The position numbers were made by a program, and so were the translations under genes. Shown piece by piece: positions 50,042 through 62,100 of a DNA stretch of 64,000 nt. Below the pieces are notes generated by a model that saw nothing but the letters and a program-made list of their open reading frames with translations, did no database searches and was not told the origin of the DNA. The DNA is from Isochrysis galbana. Its lineage: Eukaryota > Haptophyta > Isochrysidales > Isochrysidaceae. Within the stretch, counting starts at the first letter, position 1. Each line of letters begins with the position of its first letter. Location: assembly GCA_018136815.1 (NCBI GenBank), contig CM030932.1, positions 9,674,429 to 9,738,428 on the forward strand, in the 5' to 3' direction.

Positions 50042-50840
50042 CCTGCCTCACAGCGTCGAAATACGAGTCGGGAACCTGACGTTTGGGGCGGCAAAGGAAT
50101 TGTATGTAGGTATGGGCCTGGTCGATCTGCGCCAGAGCGGGCGCGATCGGCAGCGCACTTGTCCCGCCAGCGGCCAGCAAATTTTTGTCGACCAGCGAGC
50201 AGCATCGAGCGCCATGGCGTCCTGGTGCTCCAGCTCCTCGTCAATCGCGAGCCCGGGCGAATCCTGCGGGGCGAGGGTCGGGACAGTCAAGGAGCATCCT
50301 GTGACAGCCGAATGAGCCGTGTGCGAGCTGTGTGTGGTGCGTATGTGCATGCGCGGACGTCATCGCTGGGGCACCAGGGTTTGAAATTTGCTTTATAGGC
50401 AATATGGGGCGTCGGACCCCTAATTTAAGAGGTGTGTAGGCACCTTTTAGACTAAAGAAACACATCTCTCAGTGGGAGCGACGTCTAGTTCGGCTCGTGT
50501 GAGCCGCCAGAGCGTGTGCAAGGGGGGGGGTCCGACGGGACTTCGCACCGTCTTTTCGGACGAGGATTCTGAAAAGGCGGGGAGACCCTCCGAGGCGCTT
50601 TCGCCGGGGCTTTCCGCTCACGGTCAAAAATGTCGACCCCCCCCAATATTAGTACTTAAAAAGCCCTGTTTGACCGCCCTATCTCCTGGGAGTGTAAGGC
50701 TAGATGTCTCCCCTAGGACTGATCTCGTTTGTAGTGGTCTGCGCCAGCGCTGCGGCGGCAAGTGCAAGTCGTGTGCCGATATGCGATATGTATTCGATGC
50801 ATTACGATCCCAAGGCATCCAAAGCCCGAGCAAGATCCCA
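50042..50840. other. No gene recognised
   Basis: Sequence between the TIM-barrel gene and the unidentified gene at 50.8-51.7 kb. Overlapping frames only. Confidence 0.35.
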
Positions 50841-50847
50841 CTGGAGA

Positions 50848-51749
50848 TCACATGATCACATGCACTCCCCCACTAGGTGCTTCCCCCTCATCCTCTTCCT
50901 CCCCAGACTCAGACTCAGATTCAGACTCAGACTTGGACTCAGACGCCTCAGACTCCGCCAACGAGCGGGCACACGTACGTTTACAACCTCGCTCATCACA
51001 CTCATCCTCGGGCGGATCCCACAAGACTCTCACAACACACTCCCACGATCCAACTTCAGCGACAAGGTCGTCGAAAGCAGGCAAGAGCTTGTCCTTCTTG
51101 CCGTCTTGCGGCTTAAAAGCAACGCCGCCCACCTTGATCTCATTGAGGAATGAGAGCAGCTCGCGCTTCTGCAACCGCGCCGCATCTCCGTCGGCCGCCC
51201 GGCGCCATACTGTCGCCCGTCGCCCATGCGCGTGCAGCCAGCCGCCAAGCTCTCTTTCAGCGCGTCCAGATCGTAGCCAAGTAGCTCACCCAAGCTCTCG
51301 CCGTCCACCGACGCCGGCGCCGGCGCTGACGCATCCGCATCGTCCCGCCCTCGCTCTGCGTCTCGTTCCCCGGGCCGGGGTGGCAGAGGAACGACGCCAC
51401 GACGCAGGCGGTCGATGGCCTCATCCCCGATGTGCTTCTCCCAATAAAGGAACCGCTGCCGATCCACTCCAAACTCCTTGGCCCACTGGGCCTTCGTCGT
51501 GAGTATGGAGTGATCGGCGCGTGGGTGGTACCAGTGCGCAATGGCATCCAGGGCCCGCTTCTTCGTATCCTGTGACGGTGGGGCGCGCCCACCGTCCATA
51601 TATGATGCCTGGGCGCCTGCCCGTCGCCGGGGACGCCCGCCGCGCGCGCTCCCAGCCTCCTCCTCCTCTGGAAGGACGCTTTCGTCGACGCCGCACACCA
51701 GCGCGCGCGCCAGGTCCGGCGACTCAGCGGGCGCGCCCGGGGATGCCAT
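50848..51749 (-). CDS. Unidentified protein with helix-turn-helix-like segment and acidic tail
   Basis: Starts at ATG 51749 (MASPGAPAESPDLARALVC). A basic GGRPRRRAG motif, like an AT-hook, leads to WYHPRADHSILTTKAQWAKE followed by FGVDRQRFLYWEKH, which reads like a helix-turn-helix. A Pro/Asp-rich linker follows. The first frame is probably left around 51170-51200, where a second frame opens with RELLSFLNEIKVGGVAFKPQ and continues through AFDDLVAEVGSWECVVRVLW to an acidic Ser-Glu tail (SESESESESGEEEDEGE). A short intron or an indel joins them. The KVGG-KPQDGKKDKLLPAF part looks conserved but I cannot name it. DNA binding is possible; it could also come from a transposon. Confidence 0.5.
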
Positions 51750-52159
51750 GGCGGTGGAGCGGCCGGAGGGGGATGCCCTGGCCCTACGGTGGGTCGCCTG
51801 GCACGCTGGGTAGCCTGGGCTCCAAGCTATGGCCCCGAAGTACAGCGGTGCCAGGCGTTACGCGCGCGCCAGGAGTTGCCTGTACACGGAGTACCATGAA
51901 AAATTAAAAAAGGTTGCGCCGCCTCTCCACCCGCTGCATCCTGCCGTTCCGCCCCTTCTTCCTTCCTGCGATCTAGCCCCTCTCTTCACACCGCTACCCT
52001 TCCCTCTCAGCCGCAGTCAGGCCACACTGCGCGGGACAGAGGAGAGCACGCACAGGGAGAGTGAGAGTACAAGGCAATGGATGCACGGAGGGAGGGAGTA
52101 GGCACGAACGAGCTAGAAAAAGGAGAGGGGGAGCTGTGTTCTTTAGTGTATGAGAGCCA

Positions 52160-52470
52160 GAGCAGATGAGAGCGAGAGAGGTGAAGAATATGGGGGGGGG
52201 GGGGGGGGAGAGGAGAGAGAGAGAGAGCGAGCGAGATAGAGCGAGAGCGAGACCGAGAAAGAGAGAGAGACAGAGAGGTAGAGAGAGAGAGAGAGAGAGT
52301 CAGAGAGAGAGGCAGAGAGAGAGACGGAGAGAGAGACAGAGAGAGAGGAGAAGAGAGAGAGAGAGGAGAGAGGGAGGGAGGGAGGGAGGAAGGGAGGGAG
52401 AGGGAAAGGGAGAGAGAAGAGGGAGAGGGAGAGAGAGGGAGAGAGAGGAAGAGAGGGGCGGAGAGAGAGA
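52160..52470. repeat. GA-rich microsatellite region
   Basis: GAGA/GGGA tracts with a G run at 52192-52208. The large minus-strand frame across it is translated repeat (poly Ser-Leu). With the sequence to 52871 it is probably the 5' flank of the ankyrin/U-box gene. Confidence 0.75.
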
Positions 52471-52871
52471 GAATCTCCTGCGGCAGCCCCTTCTTCCTGT
52501 GTTCGGACCGTCTCGCTCCCCGCCCGGCGTCCCCCTCCCTTCTCAAGTTTGAATCCATGTATATTTGAGAGTAAGTAGATAGATGTTGGCGTTGCCTGCC
52601 GCCCCCCTCCGCCTTCCCCCGCCTTCCCCTTCTCCTCGCCCCCCCCCCCCCCCCTTCACCCCGGTTGGCGCGGTGGGCACCTCGGATGCTCTGAGTGGGA
52701 GGGAGAGGGGTGGTGGGAAGAAGACAGAGAGAGCCGGGTGTGTGGGGGTGAGGGGCACGAGGAGGTGGGAGGGGTGGGGGGGGGGAGAGGGAAGGGCGGG
52801 GTTGGGCGGAGCGGGGCTCAGAGGGAGGGAGGGAGGAAGAGGGGGAGGAGGGGTTGGGGACGAGGGGTGCG

Positions 52872-55130
52872 ATGGGCTCTGACGAGCTGTGGCTGTGGGA
52901 CGCCGAGGCCCGCTGCGCCCACGAGGAGGACGAGGAGGACGAGGAGCATAAGGAATCCGCGCCCTCGTCCTCCTCCTCGCTCCCATGGAGCGCGCTCAGC
53001 GCTGAGGAATCCGCGTCGCTCGAGCGGTACCTCGCCGAGGGCGGAGACCCCAATGTAAGAGATGCCAAGGGGCGGACGCTGCTAATGGTGGCGGCTTCGC
53101 TGGGCAACGTGGAGGCGGTGCGCGCAGTGCTCAGATATGGTGCGGACCTCGAGCTCCGCCAGCAGCAGGGCGTCACTACCCTCATGTTTGCCGCGATGGC
53201 GGGCAACGCGAACGTCGTGCACGCGCTCCTCACGGCCGGGGCGAACGTGCTCGAAAGAGACCGGCGTGGACTCACTGCGCACGACTATGCCTCGCTCAAG
53301 GGCAACTACTTTATCTCGTGCCTCTTACTCCAACACTCCATCCGCAATACCCACCCGCACTCCTCCTCTTCGAACGAGGGCTCGAGGTCTTCGGTCGCAA
53401 AGGAGGAATCGCTCTTGTCCGCGCGGCCCGATTTGGAGCTCACGGGCAGCAAGGAGAACGTCAGCGTTGAGAAGCTTCGCGCCGGATCGAGCGAGCAGCA
53501 CGCGTCGGCGTCTTCTATGCGAATCCCGCAGTCTGCTAACCTCTCGAGAGCCGCCGATCTGAGCACCCTCTCGGATGGTGCCCCAACCGGTAGCCTCGCA
53601 CGTGAGCCAGACGTGCCAAGGCTACCAGCGCACATGGTCGAGATGGTGCAAAAGGCCGACAAGGCGGCCATCTGTGCGTATTTGGACGGAGGGGGTGATG
53701 TGAATGCTGTGGACGATGAGCTGTCAGGGACAATGCTCATGTGTGCCGCATCAGCGGGCCATACGGAGCTCACGGCCACTCTGCTCGAGGCAAAGGCCAA
53801 CGTGGACATACGAGATGGCAACGGGTGCACCGCGCTTGCCACCGCCTGCTTTTCTCAACAGCAAGATACGGTACGGCTACTTCTGGAGGCCAATGCGAAC
53901 GTAGACAACCAAGATCTACTTGGATTGACGGCTCTCATGGTTGCCGCCCTGTCCGGCGCCACGTCCATTATTGTACTGCTCCTCTCAGCTGGGGCGACAC
54001 CAAGCCTGCGTGACCGCGCCGGCCGGACGGCGTACGACTATGCACAGATCAATGGTCACACGGCCGCTCGGAAAATGCTGCGCGCGCATCGCCTCGGCCG
54101 GCTGACCAAGGAGCAGCGGCCTGCGCGCATGACTGAGGCTGAGGAGCAAAAGGCGAACGCCGCCATGCAGCAGCTGCTCGCCGAAGAGGCCGCAAAGGCG
54201 AGCGCCGATGCTCAGCGCGCAGCACGTAAACAGAGCAAGTCGCGGAAAAACCGCAAGGAGCGGAAGCACGCTGTGGTTGTGGACACGAACAGCTCCCACG
54301 GGACACCGGACCCGGACCTGGACGTCTCCACAGATGTTGGGACCAATGCCTCGCTTGATGGAGAGTTTGCGCGCCCACCGAGCTCGCTCCTACCGATACC
54401 ACTCGGAGGCTCGCCCGCTGCGGCGCTGGCTGTGTGTGAGTTGCAGCTTGGCGCCATGCCAGCCTCGACACCATCGAAGGGTCTAGCCACCTGTAAAGCA
54501 GCTTGTGGCGAGGAAATGCCAATGTTTCACATGTTGCGTGATGTGCGGCTGCAGAGAAGTGGTGCTGGCGGCGGCTCACACGGAGCCGCTCTTCTAGGTG
54601 GCGACAGCGTGGGAAGTAGCACGTACGGCACCTTCGGGCAGCTTTGGGGAGGTTACGACACGACCGCTCACTCCTCCATGGAGTATGCGACTCACGATAC
54701 CTCACGAAGCGCATGGCCTAGTGTTACCCACACCGAAGCGGATGAAGACGCCTCTGTCGCATCGCTCGCCGCGTCCGTGGCTTGCTCTGCCCTCGACGAG
54801 CAGAGCGTGGGAGGCGAGGACACTCCCAGCGCGCTGATCTGCCCACTCACTGGAGAGCTGATGCGAGACCCGGTGGCGACAGTCGACGGGCAGGTCTATG
54901 ACCGTCAAGCCATCGAAACTTGGCTCGAGACGCACGACACGTCACCGCTCACGGGAGAGGTCTTGCCTATGAAGGTGTTGGTGCCCTCCTTGCCTTTGCG
55001 CGCCATGCTGAGCGAGATGAACGAACGGCGCAAGCTGAGGAAGGCGAACTCGCAAGCCGTGGCGAGAAGTCGGTCCCAGCACGCCATGCGAACTTGGGGA
55101 ATGGGGAGCCCACGACTGACACGTCCTTGA
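52872..55130 (+). CDS. Ankyrin-repeat U-box E3 ubiquitin ligase
   Basis: Intronless, about 752 residues from ATG 52872 (MGSDELWLWDAEARC). An acidic start is followed by a first ankyrin set (GGDPNVRDAKGRTLLMVAAS, then GVTTLMFAAMAGNANVVHAL, then GLTAHDYASLKGN). A Ser-rich linker leads to a second set (GTMLMCAASAGHTELTATLL, GCTALATACFSQQQDTVRLL, GLTALMVAALSGATSIIVLL, GRTAYDYAQINGH) and a basic helix (RKQSKSRKNRKERKH). Near the C-terminus is a U-box: ALICPLTGELMRDPVATVDG, YDRQAIETWLE and SPLTGEVL, with the last helix after MKVLVPSLPLR. The U-box binds an E2 and the ankyrin repeats the substrate. The combination is known, but the substrate is unknown. Confidence 0.88.
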   Translation: MGSDELWLWDAEARCAHEEDEEDEEHKESAPSSSSSLPWSALSAEESASLERYLAEGGDPNVRDAKGRTLLMVAASLGNVEAVRAVLRYGADLELRQQQGVTTLMFAAMAGNANVVHALLTAGANVLERDRRGLTAHDYASLKGNYFISCLLLQHSIRNTHPHSSSSNEGSRSSVAKEESLLSARPDLELTGSKENVSVEKLRAGSSEQHASASSMRIPQSANLSRAADLSTLSDGAPTGSLAREPDVPRLPAHMVEMVQKADKAAICAYLDGGGDVNAVDDELSGTMLMCAASAGHTELTATLLEAKANVDIRDGNGCTALATACFSQQQDTVRLLLEANANVDNQDLLGLTALMVAALSGATSIIVLLLSAGATPSLRDRAGRTAYDYAQINGHTAARKMLRAHRLGRLTKEQRPARMTEAEEQKANAAMQQLLAEEAAKASADAQRAARKQSKSRKNRKERKHAVVVDTNSSHGTPDPDLDVSTDVGTNASLDGEFARPPSSLLPIPLGGSPAAALAVCELQLGAMPASTPSKGLATCKAACGEEMPMFHMLRDVRLQRSGAGGGSHGAALLGGDSVGSSTYGTFGQLWGGYDTTAHSSMEYATHDTSRSAWPSVTHTEADEDASVASLAASVACSALDEQSVGGEDTPSALICPLTGELMRDPVATVDGQVYDRQAIETWLETHDTSPLTGEVLPMKVLVPSLPLRAMLSEMNERRKLRKANSQAVARSRSQHAMRTWGMGSPRLTRP

Positions 55131-55389
55131 GTGTGAGCACAAACCAGCAGTTGCATGCTACCAAACCACGACAGATTGCCCTCTCGATCACTTGCTTGGA
55201 TGCTTGTTTTGCATGATGCCACTAGGAACCGCCTCCAACCTGTTGCTTGCATGGTATGATGCTTTGCAAGCTGTTTCGGCGCTTAAGGTGGTTCCTTAGG
55301 ATTTAGGAAGAGGTGGGAAATCGGCAGGTGGGCGGCGGGGCGCGCGCTCTCCAGCGAGGAGCTCTCCCTCTCCAAGGGAGGCCGTGGCG

Positions 55390-55885
55390 ATGTATGGGAT
55401 GCCTACCCTCGACGACCCGCTGGGCACCATTCCAGTGGAGTTAGGTGGGCTCCCCAGCGCGGGTTCTGCGGCCCCCGAGCATGCCGCGCCGCCTCTGTAC
55501 ATGGTGCGAGTGAAGCGTGGCGACCTGCCCACACCGTCTGCGCTTCTGTGCCCGGTGTGCGACCCACCCGACGATGACGAGGCAGCCGCTGTCGTGGCAG
55601 AGGCAGTGGCAGCTGGGGGGGGTGGCAATGTGCACAGAGCAGTGGCTCCAGGGAGTGAGGCTGGACGCGGACGGACAACAGTGGCTGTGTTGGGTGGAGC
55701 GGCCGTACTCAGGCCCAGGGTTCGAGGACGAAGTGGGCAAGAATTTCAGGTGGTGCACACGCCTGGGCTGTGTCAGGGCACTCTCTCACACCCAGATTGG
55801 CCAGAGGTCTAAGCTGCCGCGCTGTGTGGAGCGTAAAATTGAGGAGTTGCATGGCGAGTCTGTCGTCAGCTTCTCCGAGCAATAA
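55390..55885 (+). CDS. Unidentified small protein, frameshift at a G run
   Basis: The first frame from ATG 55390 (MYGMPTLDDPLGTIPVELGG) contains LLCPVCDPPDDDEAAAVV. After a run of eight G (about 55615-55622) the second frame continues MCTEQWLQGVRLDADGQQWL, YSGPGFEDEVGKNFRWCTRL and LPRCVERKIEELHGES to a TAA at 55885. The switch falls exactly on the homopolymer, so a sequencing indel in one real gene of about 165 residues is likely. The CPVC and later cysteines hint at zinc binding. Family not recognised. Confidence 0.45.
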
Positions 55886-56580
55886 GGGGGTGTTAGAGGT
55901 GTGCATAAGGCAGTAGGAATGGGTGCCTCTACTTGTGCATGTGTGTGCTGCAAGTCACGTCATGGGAAGTAATCATACTCCTAGTAAATTTCCACCGTCT
56001 CAGATTTTGTAAATTTTCCGCACATTGGCCCGTTTGGTAGCCGACTTCTGAGAGTACTCCTCTCCACCCCGCTTTGAGTGGGAGAAGGGGCACATCTTGT
56101 GGTTAAGTGGAGTTTCTGAGACGGTGCTGGATCTCCTCAACAAGTCTCATTGTTGCGGGTAGGGGGGGTTGCCCGTCCCCCTCGCACGTCCCCGTTCATT
56201 AGGTTCCCTTCGCGTGACTCCCGCTCCCCGCCGCCTCGCCCCAGTCCCCCCCTCTTTGCATCGCGTCCCCTTTCCCGCCATCGGCTTTCCCCCGCGCCCC
56301 CCTTTCCTTGTTGTCACGCTCCGACGCCCCTTCCCCGCGTCGGCCCACTGGGCCCGCCCCCTCTCTCTCTCCTTCCCCCGTTCTCTCCCCGAGTGTCTCC
56401 TTGAGTTTCCGGCCCCGTTTCATCCCTCTCTCTTCCCGCGTCTTTTCCCTTCCCGGTGTTTACTTTTCCCCGTGAGTGTCCTCTCCCTTGTTCTTTGTTC
56501 TCGTCGCCAGCGCCACCGCTCGAGCGCTCCCGTGCCCTTCTGGTCTGCTCGTGCCCCCTGTGCTCGTCCCGCTCGTCTCC
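55886..56580. other. No gene recognised
   Basis: C/T-rich sequence between the small gene and the copia-like remnants; frames are Pro/Ser-rich shadows. Confidence 0.35.
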
Positions 56581-56581
56581 A

Positions 56582-57600
56582 TGCCGTTCGAGACCGAACC
56601 CTCGGTCTCGCCTTCATCCGCGCGTGCCTCCCTCACCCGTGTCACCCCATCCTCCGCTCCCTCTTCCGTCTGTACTTCACATGTTACTACCATCCACAGC
56701 CCATCCACACCATCACACACAGCAGCCACAGCCTCTCATCACTCCGCACAACCACATGGTAGCGGAGGCGTGCCGCCCACGCCTTCCCACCCAACACCGC
56801 CCTCCCACGTCCCTGCCGCCGATGCCCCCGATCTGCCAACATTCGACCAGCCCATGACTTCTCACACCACCCAGCAGCATCAACACCCACAGTCCAGTCA
56901 TCCACATTACCCAGCTCCCCCCACTGCCACGCCAGCTCAGCCCCTGTTCTACTCCCCCTTCCCGCACCTCGCCACGCCCTCCTTCCCTCTCGCCCGCCCA
57001 GCGGGCCGCCGTCGACTCCAGCGTCCCGCGCGCCATCTCGCAGACCAGGCACGCCCCCGTCCGCAGCACCCCTGTCCGCCACCTTTCCACGAAGCCCGCC
57101 GCCCTCTTCATCTGCGACGGCTTCGGCCCCCACTCCGCGCCCTCCCCCACCGATGGCGCCACGTACCATTTCGAAGCCGTCGACGAGTTCACCTCCTTCG
57201 CCTTCCTCTCACCCGGTCGCTCGCACACCCTTTGACGCTGCCTTGCGCTCCGCGTTACGTCGCCGCTTTTGCTGTGCTGAGGCTTCGCGGAGCAGCAAGC
57301 AGGTGGATGGTCCGCTCACGATCGCCCACATCGACGACGTCGTCCGGATGGTCAAGGATCGCCTGGGGTCGTCGAAGGCAGGCCTCCGGACAAGAGCAAC
57401 AAACCGTCGGCCGCTAATCCCGGAGGCAGCCGCGGCTCCGATAATCGAAATAATCGCAATGGAGATCGTTCCCATCAGAGGCGCACAGACCACACCAGGG
57501 AGCCGCCTCCCAAATTGGAGGGTGGACTTCCACCTCTCGACGCTCCGCCATCGCAAAAGACCTCAACGCGCCAATTCCCAGCGCAAACGAATGTGTGAAA
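56582..57600 (+). pseudogene. Remnants of a Ty1/copia-like retrotransposon
   Basis: Around 57085-57235 one frame reads ALFICDGFGPHSAPSPTDGA followed by TYHFEAVDEFTSFAFLS. This resembles the start of a copia integrase core (Asp-x-x-GP, then VD-FT). Upstream is Ser/Thr/Pro-rich sequence from ATG 56582. Downstream (57360-57590) one frame is Asn/Arg-rich (SNKPSAANPGG, RNNRNGDRSHQRR), like a Gag nucleic-acid-binding region. No LTRs were found, and the order suggests rearranged fragments. Modest confidence. Confidence 0.4.
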
Positions 57601-57907
57601 ATCGCTCCAAAAACTCGCGTCTATCGCAGAGCAAGCGCTCCGGACGCTCGGCGCGAAATGGGTCACAGAGCGCGAACGCGTTCGAATCTTGCGATTCTCG
57701 GCGACAGTCAAACGCAGCAACGCAGCGCTGGGACAGTGCCGAGGCGATGGGCAGCGTGCCAGCGCCAGTAGAGCTCACCTAGAAAAGCAGATGGGCAGAG
57801 CAGCTGTCCTCGTCGGCGCGCGCGAACTTCCGCCTTTACGGCGGGTGCACCATAGCACCATAGCCCGATAGTTCTGCCCATGTGGAGCGCTGGAAGACAT
57901 CGTCGGG

Positions 57908-58799
57908 TTGGGGCCCGGCCAGAGTTTCGCGAAATTTTTTACGAAATTTGGGGGACTAACGAAGCCCTGAAATTTGACCGAAATATGGGCTTCCGAGAAG
58001 CGAAATTTGCCCCCCCCCCGCCCCCCCCCCCCCGCCCGCCCGTGCCCCCCTGTCCCCTTGGCATGTCTGATGATGAGGGGGGCATTGACCCGAACCTTCT
58101 GAAGGCACAACTTCCTGCCTACCTAGCTACGGCCGCCCACGCCACGACGACTTCTCCGAAGGCGTGCTGGGGTGGTGGCGCGATAACGGCAAGCTTTTTC
58201 GATCCAGCGTGGGCAAAGGCCGCACGAGTTGTCGTCTTATGTCTTATTCGCTGTTTCTGTTTCCCCTAACGACTCTAACTCTGCATCGTGTTGAACGTGC
58301 CTTTTCGTTGCTCCGTGCAATGTATGGTGAACGACAATCCGGTGTGCTTTCCGATCATTTGCAAGTGTCCCTCATGAGTCGCTATAACAAGCGGATCGTG
58401 GGTCGTGGGTTGAGTGTCGTGTGTGTCTCTGTCTCTGTCTAGTCTCTCTAGCTTTTCTCTCCGTATGTGTATGTACTGCGTGGCTTTAGCTTTCAATCAT
58501 TCTCTTTTGTTTACAATCTTTACCCTTGTTTCATAGCATAATACAGCATATTGTGTGCTATACCGTATCTATAAATAGGCTCAGTGCATTAATATCGACA
58601 TTAGCGCATACGCATACGTACGTATATGTACGTATGTAGGTGTGGTTAGTTGTCTAATATGCGCGCAAAACGCGCTGAGAAATTTCGAGCGAAATTCGAG
58701 CGAAATTTGGGCCGAGCCGTCCGGAAAGTTGTAGCAATACTAGCGAAATTTAGCAACGAAATTTGGGTGGGTCGGGCGCGAAACTCTGGCCGGGCCCAA
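57908..58799 (+). mobile_element. Short hAT element encoding a transposase C-terminus
   Basis: Inverted-repeat ends TTGGGGCCCGGCCAGAG at the left and TTGGGCCCGGCCAGAG at the right, both followed by TTTCGCG. Perfect 8-bp duplication TCGTCGGG at 57900-57907 and 58800-58807. Inside, frames at 58070-58442 encode LLKAQLPAYLATAAHA, then WWRDNGKLF and VERAFSLLRAMYGERQSGVL, the hAT dimerisation region, broken by frameshifts. Subterminal GCGAAATTTG units occur at both ends. Non-autonomous. Its ends relate to those of the MITE at 41579, so the same transposase family probably mobilised both. Confidence 0.88.
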
Positions 58800-59116
58800 T
58801 CGTCGGGTTGATTTTATAGTTATAGAGTTCGCGATAGGTTCGTTTTTAGAAGCATTACTTTATAACTACTATGTGCCTTCCCCCTCTCTTCCCTCTCTCT
58901 CCCCCCCTCTTCCCCCTTCTCCCCCCCCCCCCCTTCCGCCTCTTCCCACTCCTCTTCCCCTCCCCATCATCGCCTCCGCCTTCCAGGTGGCGGTGCGTGG
59001 CGAGTTCCATCAACTCCTCCCTCCCTCCCTCCCTCCCTCCCTCTCCTTCTCCCTCCGTCCCTCCCTCTCCTTCTCCCTCCCTCCTTCCCTCCCTCCCTTG
59101 TTCTCCTTCCCTCCCA

Positions 59117-62100
59117 ATGCCCGCCATCTCAACTGGATGCGCGCCAACGGACCGCCACCGCTCCTCCTCGCCAGCACGCTTGCGCCCAGAAGATGCTCTC
59201 GCTATCCGGCCACGTGTGGGAGAGGATGTGGCGGCTGCAGCGAGCCGTGAGTCAGCAGCTGTGCTGCACAGCTATGTGCGGCTGTGGGCTGCGCAGCAGG
59301 CGCTCATTCTGATGTTCACTCGGCTGACGCGCCTGACCGACCAGATCCAGGCCTTCATGGTTGGCCTCGCCTTCCTCTGTCCTGCACCACTTGTCAGCTG
59401 TGCCGCTCTCGCCACGAGGATCGCAGCTAACTGCGCACAGTTCCCCTTTGTGTGGGAGTCACACCTCTGGTGTGTCCAGACTGACGTGGTTGCCTTCCTC
59501 GGCTTTGCCTACCTTGGGGCCCATCGCTTACGCAATGCTACGGCCGTAGATAACGCTGCCACGGCGCCTGCAGCCACGTCGACACGGATGAAAGTTGGGT
59601 CCGCTCCTGGGAGGGAACCGGTTGTTGCGGCGCAGTCGATTGCCGAAGTTGAACCTCTTTCCCCACGGGATATTGCGGCATGGATTGGCGATGTGATCCG
59701 CTGGCAACTCGCACTCTTCTACTCGAGCGCAGCCTTTTGGAAGGTGTGCACACTTAACCTTTGAAAGCAGCTTGATGACAACAGTGCCTAATTTTGTGCT
59801 GAGCAAATAAGTGGTGCTTGATGGCGGGTACATAGTGGCAGTGATCACTTTGATTGCTCTAACCGAGGCGTTCTCTTGTGTGCTATCGCACTTGCCCCAT
59901 CTGAAGCTTGTCCCCGATGATTTTTTTTGTCCTTGACATGGGGCCTATACTGTTCGTCTTGCAGATCAACAGTTCCTTCCTAGACCATCGCTTCTCCTGC
60001 TCGTCGATCTACGTTGCTCAACTTCTGACTGGGTGAGAGAGGAGTCGCAATGCATGCACTTTTCCTACAGATGTGCTATAGCTAAATGTACATGGCAGTT
60101 CTCGACCACAGCATGGTGTTCGGGGCTATGCATCACTGCCATCCCTTCTCCTGTCGCCTTCCCAAATTCAGGTATCAGATCTACTTGCAGCCGATCCTTG
60201 AGCCAATCCTGCGCTTTGTTGCAGATGGCTCCGTCGAGACTGGGCTTGCTAGTGTAGATGTGCTATGGGCTCATGCACTGCGATTTGCGCCGCACATGAC
60301 CGTGATGGGTGAAATTGCCATTTCTGTCGCGTTGTTGCTAGCGGCGGCATGCCGCTCGCGTGGAACGGTGGGCAGACTTGCGGCCAAGACCGGTGTGTCG
60401 CTCGCGTTGCTTCTTCATCTAGGTACGGCTCGTTGTGTCCCCAACCATACCGGCCGGCTCTACAGCGGAATCACAGCTGTGGGTGTCATTGGGATTCGCT
60501 GCTTGCTTGCACACAACACCTCCCGCCCTCCCTTTCAGGAATTGCGTTGACTCCGCCACCCAACAATGTCGGCGCGTTCTCCGTCATCATGGCGACTCGC
60601 CTGTTCTTCTTTTGCCCTGTTGCCCTTGCACCTTTCCTTGCCATACCACGGAACATGTCTGCTGCCATCGACTGGGCAGTAGGAGCGGCCTTCGCGGCTG
60701 CCCTGGCTATGGCTGCCGTTAGCGCCGCGATGAGCGACGACACTAGCAATTTGGCCAAATCCTCGAGGAAATCTACGGTCATGGCGCAAGCGGCCGATGG
60801 CGATACGTCGCCCACCTTCAATCCGGCAGACTCAAGTTCCATCGGGCAGCTCGGGATCATGTTCTTTGGCGGGCTCGACTGGTCCGTTCCCATGTTTGGA
60901 GCAATGATGTATTTCACGCTCAAGGCATTGTTTTGTGCTGGGCAGCAGATTGAGGTGCGCTTGACTTGTGTTTGGAGGCATGCCGGTTTTCAACTCCCTT
61001 GTTCTAAGCGTCTCCAGCTAGACGCCTAGTCTCCATTTAGCTCGCATTCCCAATATTCGCCGCTTCACAACGGCAGCTTTTGGGCAATTTTTATCCCCCC
61101 CCCAAATATGTGCTTGGCATTGTCTCAGATTGGCCGCGCTCGGCTTCCTCGATCGACTCTGCACGCCGAGGCGCGTCGAAATGCCTCATCGCCACTCCTC
61201 GCCTCTTGGCGCCGCCAGAATGGTGCTATGTATGGCGGACCAACTACCTTTCCAGCTGGCCACCCGCCACGAGGGCTACGTTACGGCGGAGCTTTGCTAC
61301 TGCTCATCACTGGATTGCACGCATTCTCAGGACCGCTTTTGGGAGTGAGTTTGCTTGAATCGCCCCGTAGCGACAACGAACGCGCACAGCCTGCGGGTCC
61401 AAGCACCGCTGTGCTCCTATCCATTCATCTCGGTCACGGCTCCGTTCGCCCTTCCGTGAACTCATAGATCCAAGATGTGGGCTCCTCGAATATGTTCGGC
61501 AACCTCCGGATGCACGGAGTCGGCTCCAATCACCTCATCGCTCCAACAGCATTGCTACAGGTTCGAAAGCTGACCTCGTATCAACCGCGATGTGCCAGCC
61601 TGAAATCCATTTGCTTGCAATGTACAACGACCCGCCCGCTTGCACCCTTGTCTCGCCGTCGTGCAGGAACTCGACGTCTTGCCCGCTTCCACGTGGGCCC
61701 TTGCCCGAATCGAGAACTCTTCTTCTGAACATATTAACTCGCACTTCCCGGGCGAAGTGTCTCCTGTCCTGTCTCCTGCATCTCGTGCACTTCTGCGCAG
61801 GGCAGGTCACAGTGGCCGGCAATTCAACGCGGCAATGGGCCGAGTCCTCTCGTCGGCGGTGTTGCCTCAACCAAGTCCCACCTTTGTACGGTACACTATT
61901 CCAATGCTTGAGCTGCGTCGTATCCTCTCGGAAGCAATGTCGCTTGGCGAGCAGTTTCAATTGGAATACACCTTACTCGATCCTCGTGGCGCACGAGTTG
62001 ATACGGACGAGGTGTGGCGCGCATCAGCTGAAGGGAGGCGTTTCAAGATTGAGCTCCTCGTGAATAGCTCTGCTCCGTATGGCTCTGATTATGATAATGT

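Noticed and set aside
52007..53275. 422-codon minus-strand frame
   Set aside because: Antisense to the ankyrin/U-box gene and GA repeats; composition is Ser/Leu/Pro repeat.
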